Of a DNA stretch of 64,000 nucleotides, positions 8,235 through 16,435 are shown piece after piece. Position 1 is the stretch's first letter. Each line of letters begins with the position of its first letter. A program made the translations under genes and the position numbers. The notes under the pieces are model-generated. The model saw nothing but the letters and a program-made list of their open reading frames with translations, was not told where the DNA came from and ran no database searches. This DNA comes from DATJGF01 sp035495315 (GTDB taxonomy: Bacteria > Verrucomicrobiota > Verrucomicrobiia > Limisphaerales > UBA8199): positions 22,887 to 86,886 of the forward strand of contig DATJGF010000164.1 in assembly GCA_035495315.1 (NCBI GenBank). Reading direction: 5' to 3'.

Positions 8235-9188
8235 TCACAAACACGGGATGAGGTCGAGTTGACCTTCCATGAACTGACGCACGACACGGTTGGCAAGGCG
8301 CAGTTTTTCCTGGATAGAGAGGTCAGTTCGCCTGTGCAACAGGATCATGCCCATGCTCAGGACATCGCCCGTTCCGGTAGACAGAATAGGGTTTTGTGCA
8401 AGGTCAGGTGGCTCGACGAGGAGTTCACCGTTGGTGTAGAAACCGGCGCCTTCGATCCCCATATGAACTACTACGGCTCGCGCGCCCCATTCAGCCAGGT
8501 AAGCGAGCGCTTTTGAAAGATCGGTCGTGTTGGTGAACTCGCATAACTCGCGAATATTTCCGTGGGCGATATCGACCAATGGAAGGATTTGCCGGAGCTG
8601 ATGTTTGCGTCGCGCGATTTCCATTGTCGAATCGCTCGACCAGCAAGGATCAAAATTTATGTCGAGCGAGGTAGCCAGGCCGCGCCGCCGGGCTTCCGTC
8701 AGCAAACGCCGGTTGCCTTCGCCGAGCATCGACTCTGAAAACCAGACATCCGCGCGGAGCAAATGCTCACAACTGTCGAGGGCGGTGAGGTCCAGGTCTT
8801 CGAACGCCAGGGACCGGTTATTCGGCAGGCAGCTGAGGAAATGCCGCTGACCGGTTTCGAACCCGAGCGCGACAGTGGTGCCGGTTTCACATTTGGGCGA
8901 CCGGGAGAGATAGGTGCGGACGCCGTGCTTTTCCATCGCCACGCGCAGACGTTCCCCGAGGGCGTTGGCGCCGATTTTTCCAACGAAACGGACGCTTCCA
9001 CCGAGCGCGGCGGCGGCGCAGGCGCTGTTAGCGCCGCCACCGCCAATCGTCTCCTGAACATTGGAAACGCTCGTCTCGCCGTCGCGCAAAATACTGCGGG
9101 AGGCCGGTACGCCGTGCAATTTGATATCGCGGTTGACGTTGCCGACCACGCAAACGGGCGGGCCATAAAAAGAGGGCTTTTCACTCAT
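8235..9188 (-). CDS. PfkB-family carbohydrate kinase (second of two)
   Basis: 317 residues with a ribokinase/PfkB fold. The N-terminal NVNRDIKLHG and the glycine-rich GGGGANSACAAAALGG are sugar-binding motifs. STGTGDVLSMG near residue 270 is the anion-hole/catalytic motif (usual form DTxGAGD), with the catalytic Asp kept but the first Asp replaced by Ser. It phosphorylates a sugar or nucleoside that cannot be named from sequence. Its start overlaps the end of the preceding kinase by 8 bases, so it is the last gene of a three-gene leftward operon with a SIS-domain isomerase. It converges on the halogenase-like gene, ending 19 bases after it. Confidence 0.85.
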   Translation of the reverse strand: MSEKPSFYGPPVCVVGNVNRDIKLHGVPASRSILRDGETSVSNVQETIGGGGANSACAAAALGGSVRFVGKIGANALGERLRVAMEKHGVRTYLSRSPKCETGTTVALGFETGQRHFLSCLPNNRSLAFEDLDLTALDSCEHLLRADVWFSESMLGEGNRRLLTEARRRGLATSLDINFDPCWSSDSTMEIARRKHQLRQILPLVDIAHGNIRELCEFTNTTDLSKALAYLAEWGARAVVVHMGIEGAGFYTNGELLVEPPDLAQNPILSTGTGDVLSMGMILLHRRTDLSIQEKLRLANRVVRQFMEGQLDLIPCL

Positions 9189-10083
9189 CGCGCATTGCCT
9201 TTTTCACCTCGGCGAGATCGGGAGTTGAGGGCCGGCCGCCGAATTTTTGAACGGACAATCCCGCGGCGGTTGTGGCCAAACGCAACGCCTGAGGAAGAGG
9301 CAGGTTTTGCAGCAGAGCAAAAGCAAATGCGCCGTGAAAAACGTCACCGGCCGCACTGGTATCCTTAGCCGGGACAGGAAGGGCTGGGAGCCGCTCCTGA
9401 GAATTGCCGTCGTCGTAAATCAGACCTTGTTCGCCGAGTGTAACGACAATGACGCGATTGTTAGATCGGCGCAACCGCGGCAGACAGGTCTGCCAATTGT
9501 GGATGATATCCTTGTCGCCAGTCACCTGGGCGGCGAAGCGTTCCGAACTGACGAGGTACTGCACGCGTCCAGCCAGGAGTTGTGTTCCTTCACGAAGTGA
9601 ACCGGCATCGAGGACGGTGATGGCATTCGGGAAAGCGTCGATGGCTCGCAGAGAGGCCTCGGGTTCGTGCCCATCGAAGAGCAGAAGTTTGGGATCGAGT
9701 TCAGCAAGTTTGTCCGGTGTGAGTTTGAGAGGTGGGCCAGGCACTTTGCGATTGATGATGGTTCGCGATGCTGTTCCGCGACTGCTGATAATGAAAGAGA
9801 GCGGAGTTCGCTGGTTGGACAGTTGCTGGATTAATCGGCAATCGACGCCGGCCTCGCGCAATTCCTTCAGGGCGCGTCGGCCATATTCATCATCCCCCAG
9901 CGTGCAGGCCAGCGCGGTAGAGACGCCCCAGCGCGCTAACAGCCAGGCGGCGTTGGCAGCCGGCCCGCCTCCGGACTCGATCAGCAGATTCGTTTCCGAT
10001 TTGGAATTTTCTGTCGGAAAGCTAGAAACGACCATGCACAGGTCGAACGAAGCGTGGCCGATGCACAAGGCGCTAATGCTCAT
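9181..10083 (-). CDS. PfkB-family carbohydrate kinase (first of two)
   Basis: 300 residues. The start carries CIGHASFDLCMVV and GGGPAANAAWLLARWG (substrate site); KDTSAAGDVFHGAFAF at about 252-267 is the PfkB signature 2 with the catalytic Asp. The overall look is ribokinase-like, near sulfofructose/ribokinase members, but the substrate is unknown. Overlaps the SIS gene by 11 bases upstream and the second kinase by 8 downstream. Only about a quarter of its residues look shared with its neighbour, so the two are probably not a recent duplication. Confidence 0.87.
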   Translation of the reverse strand: MSISALCIGHASFDLCMVVSSFPTENSKSETNLLIESGGGPAANAAWLLARWGVSTALACTLGDDEYGRRALKELREAGVDCRLIQQLSNQRTPLSFIISSRGTASRTIINRKVPGPPLKLTPDKLAELDPKLLLFDGHEPEASLRAIDAFPNAITVLDAGSLREGTQLLAGRVQYLVSSERFAAQVTGDKDIIHNWQTCLPRLRRSNNRVIVVTLGEQGLIYDDGNSQERLPALPVPAKDTSAAGDVFHGAFAFALLQNLPLPQALRLATTAAGLSVQKFGGRPSTPDLAEVKKAMRDE

Positions 10084-10669
10084 CGAGCGATCCCCCGAGC
10101 GCCTCTTTAATGAGGGACATCAGCAAATGTTCGATGACGAGGTGAATGGCTTCGACCTGCGGGGTCGAGTTCACCGGGACCAGGATGGAGACGGTTGATT
10201 CCCGATGCATGATACCTCCGTCAAAGCCGACCAGGCTGAGTGTGCGTGCTCCGGATTCATTCGCAAAGCGGATAGCGCGGGCGAGATCGGCGGAAAAACC
10301 CTTACCCCCATGAACGGAACACGCAAGGACGACATCTCCGGGGCGAAGCAAGCCGCTCATGAGATTTACAAAGACATCGGCGGGTTCGGCATCGTTGGCC
10401 CAGGCGGTGTAAAGGCTGACATTATCGGTCAGGCAGCGCGTATCGAATGGACGCTGGCCCGGGGGAACGACAAACTTTGCCAGATCGCAGGCAAAGTGTT
10501 GAGCGGTGGAGGCGGAACCGCCATTACCCATCGTGAAAACGCGGCCTTGGTTGCGGTAACACTCCAACAACAAATCGCGCGCGCGTGCAATGGCCGCTTT
10601 ATCGAGCTGCTGAATGAGGCCGCAGCTTTGGGCGAGAAAGGCATCGATCGAGTTGAAGGGGTCAGTCAT
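10073..10669 (-). CDS. SIS-domain phosphosugar isomerase, GmhA-like
   Basis: 198 residues from the ATG at 10669 (MTDPFNSIDAFLAQSCGLI); the longer frame to 10717 adds a non-matching leader. MGNGGSASTAQHFACDLAK is very close to the signature of sedoheptulose-7-phosphate isomerase GmhA. A second SIS segment (DVVLACSVHGGKG) and a C-terminal helix (EAIHLVIEHLLM) follow. The likely reaction is a ketose-/aldose-phosphate isomerisation; with two sugar kinases this suggests heptose-like or other activated-sugar synthesis. No HldE-type nucleotidyltransferase or GmhB is present in the operon, so the pathway is not complete here. Confidence 0.85.
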   Translation of the reverse strand: MTDPFNSIDAFLAQSCGLIQQLDKAAIARARDLLLECYRNQGRVFTMGNGGSASTAQHFACDLAKFVVPPGQRPFDTRCLTDNVSLYTAWANDAEPADVFVNLMSGLLRPGDVVLACSVHGGKGFSADLARAIRFANESGARTLSLVGFDGGIMHRESTVSILVPVNSTPQVEAIHLVIEHLLMSLIKEALGGSLDEH

Positions 10670-10872
10670 ACGGAGCAGTATGAGAAACCCGAAGACCGAC
10701 GCTCTGGAAAACAACACTTGCCGACCAGTTCGGACGTCGGCATTCGATCTGGCTTCGGCCTCGGGTTTCGGATTTCGCCATTTCGTCGAGGATGCGCGTA
10801 GGTTGACAGGAGATCGCGATACGGAGCAAGATTAAGAACGCGTGAGCCTCCGGGCTGCGGCGAGCCGACAGC

Positions 10873-10899
10873 GTAGCGCAGTCGGGGCGCCCGCGCTAC
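10873..10899. repeat. GC-rich palindrome upstream of glpD
   Basis: GTAGCGC (10873-10879) and GCGCTAC (10893-10899) form a 7-bp stem around a GC-rich loop. It looks like one of the dispersed extragenic palindromes of this genome. It is 24 bases before the glpD start. Confidence 0.4.
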
Positions 10900-10922
10900 C
10901 GACTGCGATCAATTTCATAGCG

Positions 10923-12488
10923 ATGGACCGAACAACCTCCTTAAAGCGAATTTTGGACAATCGCGGTGCCTGGGACATTGCGGTGATTGGGGGCGGTGCA
11001 ACCGGGATGGGAATCGCAGTGGACGCGGCATCGAGGGGATATAGCGTTGTCTTGTTGGAGCAGAGCGATTTTGGGAAAGGGACGTCGAGCCGCTCGACCA
11101 AGCTGGTGCATGGCGGGGTGCGTTATCTTCAGCAAGGGAACATTTCGCTGGTAATGGAAGCGCTGAAGGAGAGGGGCATTTTGCTGCAAAATGCACCACA
11201 CCTGGTTCGTAATCTCCCCTTTGTGGTGCCGAACTATCAGTGGTGGGAGGCACCTTTCTACGGAGTGGGGCTGAAGGCATACGATCTGCTCGCCGGCAAG
11301 TACGGATTCGGCCGCTCGCGGCTGTTGTCCCGCGGTGAGGTTCTGGAGCGGATCCCGACATTGGAACAGGAAGGGTTGCGGGGAGGCGTGCTTTATTATG
11401 ACGGCCAGTTTGATGATAGCCGTTTGCTGATTCACCTCGCGATGACGGCATCCGATCACGGCGCCTGCCTGATTAATTACGCGCCGGTGACACGAGTGCG
11501 GAAAGATGCCGAAGGGCTGGTATGCGGCGTCGAATTTCGGGATGAAGAACGCGGCGAGGAACACGCGGTTGCGGCTCGTTGTGTTATCAACGCGACCGGA
11601 CCGTTTGCCGACCGGCTGCGCCTCCAGGATGATCCGGCGGCAGAACGGCTGATTGCTCCAAGCCAGGGAGTGCACCTCGTGCTCGATCGTTCGTTTCTGC
11701 CGGGGGACACCGCGATCATGGTCCCGCATACTCGCGATGGGCGGGTGATGTTCGCGATCCCATGGCACGGTCATGCGGTAGTTGGGACGACAGATACACC
11801 CATTGCCGAGGCGACCCTCGAACCTACACCGCTCGATGGAGAGATTGAGTTTATCCTCGAGACCGCGAGCGCTTACCTTGCCCGACCCCCGCAACGAGGA
11901 GATGTTCTGAGCGCTTTTACCGGAATCCGCCCCCTGGTGGATGCGAGGTCAGGGTCAAGCACGGCGTCGTTGTCGCGCGATCATACCCTCAGCATCTCCA
12001 AATCCGGGTTGCTCAGCATCGTGGGCGGCAAATGGACAACCTATCGAAAAATGGCCGAAGACTGCGTTGATCATGCGTTGCTGCTCGGGCACCTGGAAGA
12101 ACGGCCGTGCCGCACCGCAACCCTGCCGATTCATGGCGCGCAACTTGAGACAAATCGCAATGGACCGTTTTCCGTTTATGGGTCGGACGCAGGCTCAATT
12201 GAGAGAATTATTCGAGAGCAGCCGTCTTTAGCCGGGCCCTTGGATTCCATGCTGCCGGTTTGCGGAGCCCAAGTGATCTGGGCAGTGCGAGCTGAAATGG
12301 CGCGAAGCGTCGAAGACGTGCTGGCGCGGCGCACGCGCGCTCTGTTTTTGAATGCACGGTCGGCGCAAGCGATGGCGCCAGCGGTGGCGCGGTTCATGGC
12401 GCGCGAGCTGAATCGGGACTCCGCCTGGGAACAGCGCCAGCTGGCAGCGTTCGATGAGGTGGCAAGGGCATTTACCGTGGACAAGTAG
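10923..12488 (+). CDS. glpD: Aerobic glycerol-3-phosphate dehydrogenase
   Basis: 521 residues. Oxidises sn-glycerol 3-phosphate to dihydroxyacetone phosphate with FAD, passing electrons to quinone at the inner membrane. The FAD-binding GGGATGMGIAVDAASRGY sits near residue 20-37; SSRSTKLVHGGVRYLQQG is the family's second signature. Conserved substrate-domain segments (GTTDTP, GGKWTTYRKMAED) are present and the length is normal. The start is the ATG at 10923, where the conserved domain begins; a frame extension to 10842 is in the palindromic repeat DNA. No glpF or glpK adjoins it. Confidence 0.95.
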   Translation: MDRTTSLKRILDNRGAWDIAVIGGGATGMGIAVDAASRGYSVVLLEQSDFGKGTSSRSTKLVHGGVRYLQQGNISLVMEALKERGILLQNAPHLVRNLPFVVPNYQWWEAPFYGVGLKAYDLLAGKYGFGRSRLLSRGEVLERIPTLEQEGLRGGVLYYDGQFDDSRLLIHLAMTASDHGACLINYAPVTRVRKDAEGLVCGVEFRDEERGEEHAVAARCVINATGPFADRLRLQDDPAAERLIAPSQGVHLVLDRSFLPGDTAIMVPHTRDGRVMFAIPWHGHAVVGTTDTPIAEATLEPTPLDGEIEFILETASAYLARPPQRGDVLSAFTGIRPLVDARSGSSTASLSRDHTLSISKSGLLSIVGGKWTTYRKMAEDCVDHALLLGHLEERPCRTATLPIHGAQLETNRNGPFSVYGSDAGSIERIIREQPSLAGPLDSMLPVCGAQVIWAVRAEMARSVEDVLARRTRALFLNARSAQAMAPAVARFMARELNRDSAWEQRQLAAFDEVARAFTVDK

Positions 12489-12497
12489 ACGCACGCC

Positions 12498-13151
12498 TCA
12501 ACCGTCTTTCAAAAAGACCTGAGCCAGTACTTGCGCCAATCGTTTAGCCGCGAGGTTGGTCTGCTTGCGTAGTCGAAGCAGTTCAAGGACTTTCAGCGGA
12601 TCCTTAAGCAAAGAAATCGCCAGCTTGGCCGAGTCAAGCCGCAGATCAGATGTCATCAGTTGATTAAAATCGAGTGGGAGATCCTCTTGGACTGGATCCA
12701 GCACCACCCGGACTGTAAGGCTAGCGACTTTCCGCTCGGCGCAAATCTGTGAAATGGCCTGAGATTCCATCTCGACCGCATCGGCCCCGGTGGTTTCGCG
12801 CAGCCGCTGTTTCTCTGAGGAGAGCGTAGCGACGTGATCGGCAAAGTGGAACCGGGCTGGCAGGGCACCGGCTGCGATGAGTGCTGTGTGCAGCGCTATG
12901 TTGTCACCCTTGATTTCGAACAAAACGGTGCCGGTAGATAAGCCAGGCTTGAGGCCGCCCGCCAAACCAGCGCTTATCACCCGGGTCGGCAGGTAGTTGG
13001 CGAATGTCGCGCGCAGAGCTCTTTGGGCGTTATTCGAACCCATGCCCGTCAAGAGAATCCGGATATCCGATCGCGCGAGGACCAGCGGTTTGAAGAACTT
13101 TGCTTCCTCCTTAACCGCGAAACAGAACAAAGTGATGGGCGGGTCAGACAT
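12498..13151 (-). CDS. Phosphorylase/nucleosidase superfamily protein
   Basis: 217 residues from the ATG at 13151 (a 23-residue longer frame reaches 13220). It reads as a purine-nucleoside-phosphorylase/MTAN fold: ITLFCFAVKEEAKFFKPL, ILLTGMGSNNAQRAL, VISAGLAGGL and GADAVEMESQAI, the last being the family's catalytic-site block with the substrate-binding Glu-Met-Glu. Related to the 5'-methylthioadenosine/S-adenosylhomocysteine nucleosidase and hopanoid-associated phosphorylase group. The true substrate is open. A helical, Leu/Lys-rich C-terminal tail extends beyond the usual fold. It converges on glpD, 9 bases after its stop. Confidence 0.75.
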   Translation of the reverse strand: MSDPPITLFCFAVKEEAKFFKPLVLARSDIRILLTGMGSNNAQRALRATFANYLPTRVISAGLAGGLKPGLSTGTVLFEIKGDNIALHTALIAAGALPARFHFADHVATLSSEKQRLRETTGADAVEMESQAISQICAERKVASLTVRVVLDPVQEDLPLDFNQLMTSDLRLDSAKLAISLLKDPLKVLELLRLRKQTNLAAKRLAQVLAQVFLKDG

Positions 13152-13351
13152 GACGTCGAAGTGAGCGAAACCGTCGACCGCAAAGGTCGCACGGCGATTT
13201 TTCACCAAGGTTAAATGCATACCCGGATGTCCGAGTCAGATCCATAGACTTGCAGAGCTTCTAGCTATAAGGCGGTTGAACTCAATTCCTTTTCCTGGGA
13301 GCGGATTGTTTGCAGTTGCAAAACGGGTCGGCCTGCAGACACTAATGAGCC

Positions 13352-14341
13352 ATGAGTACAACGCCATTGCGGATCGCGGTCACCGGCGCTGCCGGGCAGA
13401 TAGGTTATTCTCTGGTGTTCCGAATTGCCTCCGGGGCGATGTTCGGAGCGAACCAACCGGTCATCTTGCATTTGATCGAAATCGAGCCGGCGCTGCCGGC
13501 GCTGACGGGTGTGAGGATGGAATTAGACGATTGCGCCTTCCCGCTGCTGAAGGGAGTGGTGGCGACGGCGAATCTGGATGAAGGGTTTCGAGGGGTAAAT
13601 TGGGCGTTGCTGGTGGGGAGCGTGCCGCGCAAGGCGGGGATGGAACGCAAGGATCTGCTGGGGATCAACGGAAAGATATTCGTGGGCCAGGGCCAGGCGA
13701 TTCAAAGGAATGCCGCGGCGGATGCGCGGGTGTTGGTGATCGGCAATCCCTGCAACACGAATTGTTTGATCGCGATGAGCAATGCCAAAGACATGCCGCG
13801 CGACCGGTTCTTCGCGATGACGCGGCTGGATGAGAATCGGGCCAAATCGCAACTGGCCAAGAAGGCGGGGGTCGAGGTGACGGGGGTGTCGAATGTGACG
13901 ATTTGGGGAAACCATTCGGCGACGCAGTATCCGGATTTTTATAATGCGCGCGTCAATGGCAAACCGGCGCCGCAATCGATTAGTGACGAAGCCTGGTTGA
14001 AGGGTGAGTTCATCGCGTCGGTGCAACAACGCGGGGCGGCGATCATCAAAGCCCGAGGCGCTTCGAGTGCGGCGAGTGCGGCCAACGCAATTGTCGATAC
14101 GGTTCGCTCGATTTGCGAGCCGACGCCGGCCGGTGATTGGCATAGCCTCTGCCTGAACTCTGATGGCAGCTACGGGGTGGAAGCGGGCTTGATTAGCTCT
14201 TTTCCTGTGCGCACTGCACAAGGAAAGCCTGAGATCGTGCAAGGAGTGCCGATCAACGAATTCAGTCGCGCGAAGATTGATGCTACGGTCAACGAGTTAA
14301 AAGAGGAAAAGGCGATGGTGCGCGAGTTGTTGCCTGGATAG
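13352..14341 (+). CDS. mdh: Malate dehydrogenase (NAD-dependent, LDH-like group)
   Basis: 329 residues. Interconverts malate and oxaloacetate in the TCA cycle. VTGAAGQIGYSL is the NAD-binding loop, NPCNTNCLIAM the conserved Asn block, TRLDENRAKSQLAKKAG the substrate Arg/Asp segment, and WGNHSATQYPDF carries the catalytic His. This is the cytosolic/bacterial group 2 type (as in Thermus and many PVC bacteria). The other TCA genes of the window (gltA-sucCD) lie about 13 kb away. Confidence 0.96.
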   Translation: MSTTPLRIAVTGAAGQIGYSLVFRIASGAMFGANQPVILHLIEIEPALPALTGVRMELDDCAFPLLKGVVATANLDEGFRGVNWALLVGSVPRKAGMERKDLLGINGKIFVGQGQAIQRNAAADARVLVIGNPCNTNCLIAMSNAKDMPRDRFFAMTRLDENRAKSQLAKKAGVEVTGVSNVTIWGNHSATQYPDFYNARVNGKPAPQSISDEAWLKGEFIASVQQRGAAIIKARGASSAASAANAIVDTVRSICEPTPAGDWHSLCLNSDGSYGVEAGLISSFPVRTAQGKPEIVQGVPINEFSRAKIDATVNELKEEKAMVRELLPG

Positions 14342-14366
14342 GTGCGGCGCTCCTCATACCGGGTAG

Positions 14367-14387
14367 CGGCAGGCGTCTCGCCTGCCG
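14367..14387. repeat. Extragenic palindrome with TCT loop
   Basis: CGGCAGGCG-TCT-CGCCTGCCG is a perfect 9-bp stem with a three-base loop. It lies between the convergent mdh and CBM48 genes and is flanked by GTAG on both sides. Related elements occur at 46069-46089 and 46171-46189. It could also act as a two-way terminator. Confidence 0.6.
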
Positions 14388-14444
14388 TAGAACCGGGGCA
14401 TCGGCTTGTTTGCAGTCGCCTTGAAGCTTTTTACCTCTGCCGCC

Positions 14445-14750
14445 CTAATTGACGGCCATTAAGGATGCACGTTGACCTTGCGGATTGTGAGCGACCCCTT
14501 GTGCTCGTGGATCGAGTTCCGGTTTACCATCGACTAAAAACAGATACTGGTGGTATCCGTGGTGCAAAGGGACCTGGATCCTCCAAACACCGTCGGGCTG
14601 ACGCTGCATCGGGTGAGTCCCAGGATCCCACCCATTAAAATTTCCTACCAAAAAGACACACGCTGCTCCTGGAGCGATGCAAAGAAAGTTAACGCGCTTA
14701 AGTATCTTGCCGGCGGAATTACGCTCCCGGGCCAATAACAGATCATGCAT
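14445..14750 (-). CDS. Stand-alone CBM48/AMPK-type glycogen-binding domain protein
   Basis: 101 residues from the ATG at 14750, which has GAGGA about 10 bases upstream; the frame is open to 14834. VNFLCIAPGAACVFLVGNFNGWDPGTH, then DGVWRIQVPL and YQYLFLVDGK, is the isoamylase N-terminal/CBM48 fold with the usual Trp (FNGWDP) and Tyr/Phe sugar contacts. It has no catalytic domain, so it probably binds alpha-glucan or modulates a partner enzyme. No glycogen gene adjoins it. Confidence 0.75.
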   Translation of the reverse strand: MHDLLLARERNSAGKILKRVNFLCIAPGAACVFLVGNFNGWDPGTHPMQRQPDGVWRIQVPLHHGYHQYLFLVDGKPELDPRAQGVAHNPQGQRASLMAVN

Positions 14751-14953
14751 GAAACTACCATCCTCTTCACATTCAGTTTTGCACCATTGTTTGCAATGTT
14801 GCATTAGAAGAGCAAAAGATCCTTCTTTTGGCAAGCAGTTTTTGGGCTACGCAGATTTCTAAACTTTTTGGAGGGAACAGCCCTATTGGCGGGACCTCTT
14901 CGCCAGCCGAAAGTGGCAATCGAAACAGCGGGAGAACAGATAAAAAAACAGAT

Positions 14954-15493
14954 ATGAAATTACGGACTCTATGGTTAGTGATGGTTGCCTTTTGTCTCTT
15001 CTCGGCAACATCAGGACGAGCGGATGATCTTTTCCGACTTTACTGGCGAGGCACTTATTACACCAAGAATGCGACGGGTCACATTGTGACGCATTCATTT
15101 AACGAACAGGATTTTGTGAATCAGGTCGCGCACGATAACGGGCTGGATCCCTCAAGCTGTATTTTTGTGTACCGGCCGAATAAACGGGACACCGTTGTTG
15201 TGCGGTCAAATGGGGCATTTGTCGCCGATGTCATTCAGATGGAGTACGTCTGGACGGACATCAGCAACCCCAACGGTTCAGTGATAGTAAGGCAGGCCTT
15301 GCTGTTTGATGAAAACCACCAGAACGCCCTTGGTTCCTGGATGGGGCTGGAGACGCGCAGTGTCAACGCTCAAGGGGTCTTGGTGAACGATAAATTATCC
15401 GGCTGGATGCAATACTCAAAGCCGGAGCTCAATGCGGTTTACAGCGGACAAGCTTTCACGGGAGATCGAGTCGTTGACAATTCAGGCGGGTGA
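14954..15493 (+). CDS. Secreted hypothetical protein
   Basis: 179 residues. The start MKLRTLWLVMVAFCLFSATSGRA is a signal peptide with a likely cut after GRA. The mature part begins DDLFRLYWRGTYYTKNATG and has no motif I recognise. The start at 14954 is chosen for the signal peptide; the frame is open upstream to 14828. It is followed by a strong hairpin (15510-15547) and probably forms a single-gene unit. Confidence 0.65.
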   Translation: MKLRTLWLVMVAFCLFSATSGRADDLFRLYWRGTYYTKNATGHIVTHSFNEQDFVNQVAHDNGLDPSSCIFVYRPNKRDTVVVRSNGAFVADVIQMEYVWTDISNPNGSVIVRQALLFDENHQNALGSWMGLETRSVNAQGVLVNDKLSGWMQYSKPELNAVYSGQAFTGDRVVDNSGG

Positions 15494-15509
15494 TCCGAGG
15501 TCAAGTCCT

Positions 15510-15547
15510 CATGGGCAAAACGATGCGAGAGCATTGTTTTGCCCATG
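15510..15547 (+). terminator. 17-bp hairpin with GAGA tetraloop
   Basis: CATGGGCAAAAC (15510-15521) pairs with GTTTTGCCCATG (15536-15547), a G-T wobble follows, and ATGC/GCAT close on a GAGA loop (GNRA class) at 15527-15530. The stem begins 17 bases after a stop codon. There is no T-tract on the plus strand, so it is a terminator or RNA-stabilising element by position rather than by full motif. Confidence 0.55.
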
Positions 15548-15614
15548 TGCTTTGGGATCACGGGCGGTGCATTTCTTCCGTGCAAAGGAAGAAGGTGCTG
15601 ACTAAAGATAAGGG

Positions 15615-16373
15615 ATGCATGGCCTGCGTGTGGTTGGCATCATCCCGGCCCGATTCGCTTCCAGCCGATTCCCCGGCAAACCTCTTGCCCTCATCGCGGG
15701 CAAACCATTGCTGCAGCATGTAATCGAGCGCTGTAAAAAAGCAACCTCGCTGGCGGAAATCATCGTTGCCACTGATGATGAACGGATCCGAGATACCGCT
15801 CGGAGATTCTGCCGGGTGGAAATGACGGCGAGCACCCACCCAAGCGGCTCCGATCGAATTGCGGAAGTGGCGTCGCGCTGCCCTTGTGATGCGGTGATAA
15901 ATATACAGGGGGACGAACCGCTCATCGAGCCGGGAGTCATTGATGCGGTAGTCGGCGCCCTCGAGCGGGCGGAGATGTCGACGGCCGGCACGCCAATTCG
16001 AAGAGCGGAGGATTATGACAATCCCAATGTCGTAAAAATCGTTGTCAACGCGGCGGGAATGGCCTTATATTTTTCCCGGCGCACGATTCCGTACCTGCGC
16101 GAGGCCGCCAGTAGTTCGGTGAGCGAACAGTTGGCGGCGTTTCCTTTTTTGAAGCACCTCGGCATTTATGGGTATCGGCGCGAAGTGTTGCTGCGCCTGG
16201 TGCGTTTTCCGGTCTCGCCGTTGGAAGCGGCGGAGAAGCTCGAGCAATTGCGGGCGTTGGAGAACGGGATACCAATTGCCGTGGTCAAGGTCGCCTACGA
16301 GAGTGTTGGCGTCGATGTGCCAGAGGACGTTGCGCGCGTTGAGGCGTTGCTGGAACAAACAGGCGCACCGTAA
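15615..16373 (+). CDS. kdsB: 3-deoxy-manno-octulosonate cytidylyltransferase (CMP-Kdo synthetase)
   Basis: 252 residues. Activates Kdo with CTP to CMP-Kdo for lipopolysaccharide inner core synthesis in the cytoplasm. IIPARFASSRFPGKPLA is the nucleotide-binding signature; IVATDDERI, THPSGSDRIAEVA and INIQGDEPLI are further KdsB blocks. Length is normal. It sits 62 bases before pyrG, whose product CTP is its substrate. This confirms an LPS-type outer membrane. Confidence 0.96.
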   Translation: MHGLRVVGIIPARFASSRFPGKPLALIAGKPLLQHVIERCKKATSLAEIIVATDDERIRDTARRFCRVEMTASTHPSGSDRIAEVASRCPCDAVINIQGDEPLIEPGVIDAVVGALERAEMSTAGTPIRRAEDYDNPNVVKIVVNAAGMALYFSRRTIPYLREAASSSVSEQLAAFPFLKHLGIYGYRREVLLRLVRFPVSPLEAAEKLEQLRALENGIPIAVVKVAYESVGVDVPEDVARVEALLEQTGAP

Positions 16374-16435
16374 CCGGCACAGCGGCGGTCGCAGCCGCTG
16401 GCCACGCATTAACAGCTTTGAAAGAACCCTGAGAC

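Noticed and set aside
10941..11894. Leftward frame of 317 codons
   Set aside because: Antisense of glpD, which has full conserved motifs.
13523..14242. Leftward frame of 239 codons
   Set aside because: Antisense of mdh; Arg/His-rich.
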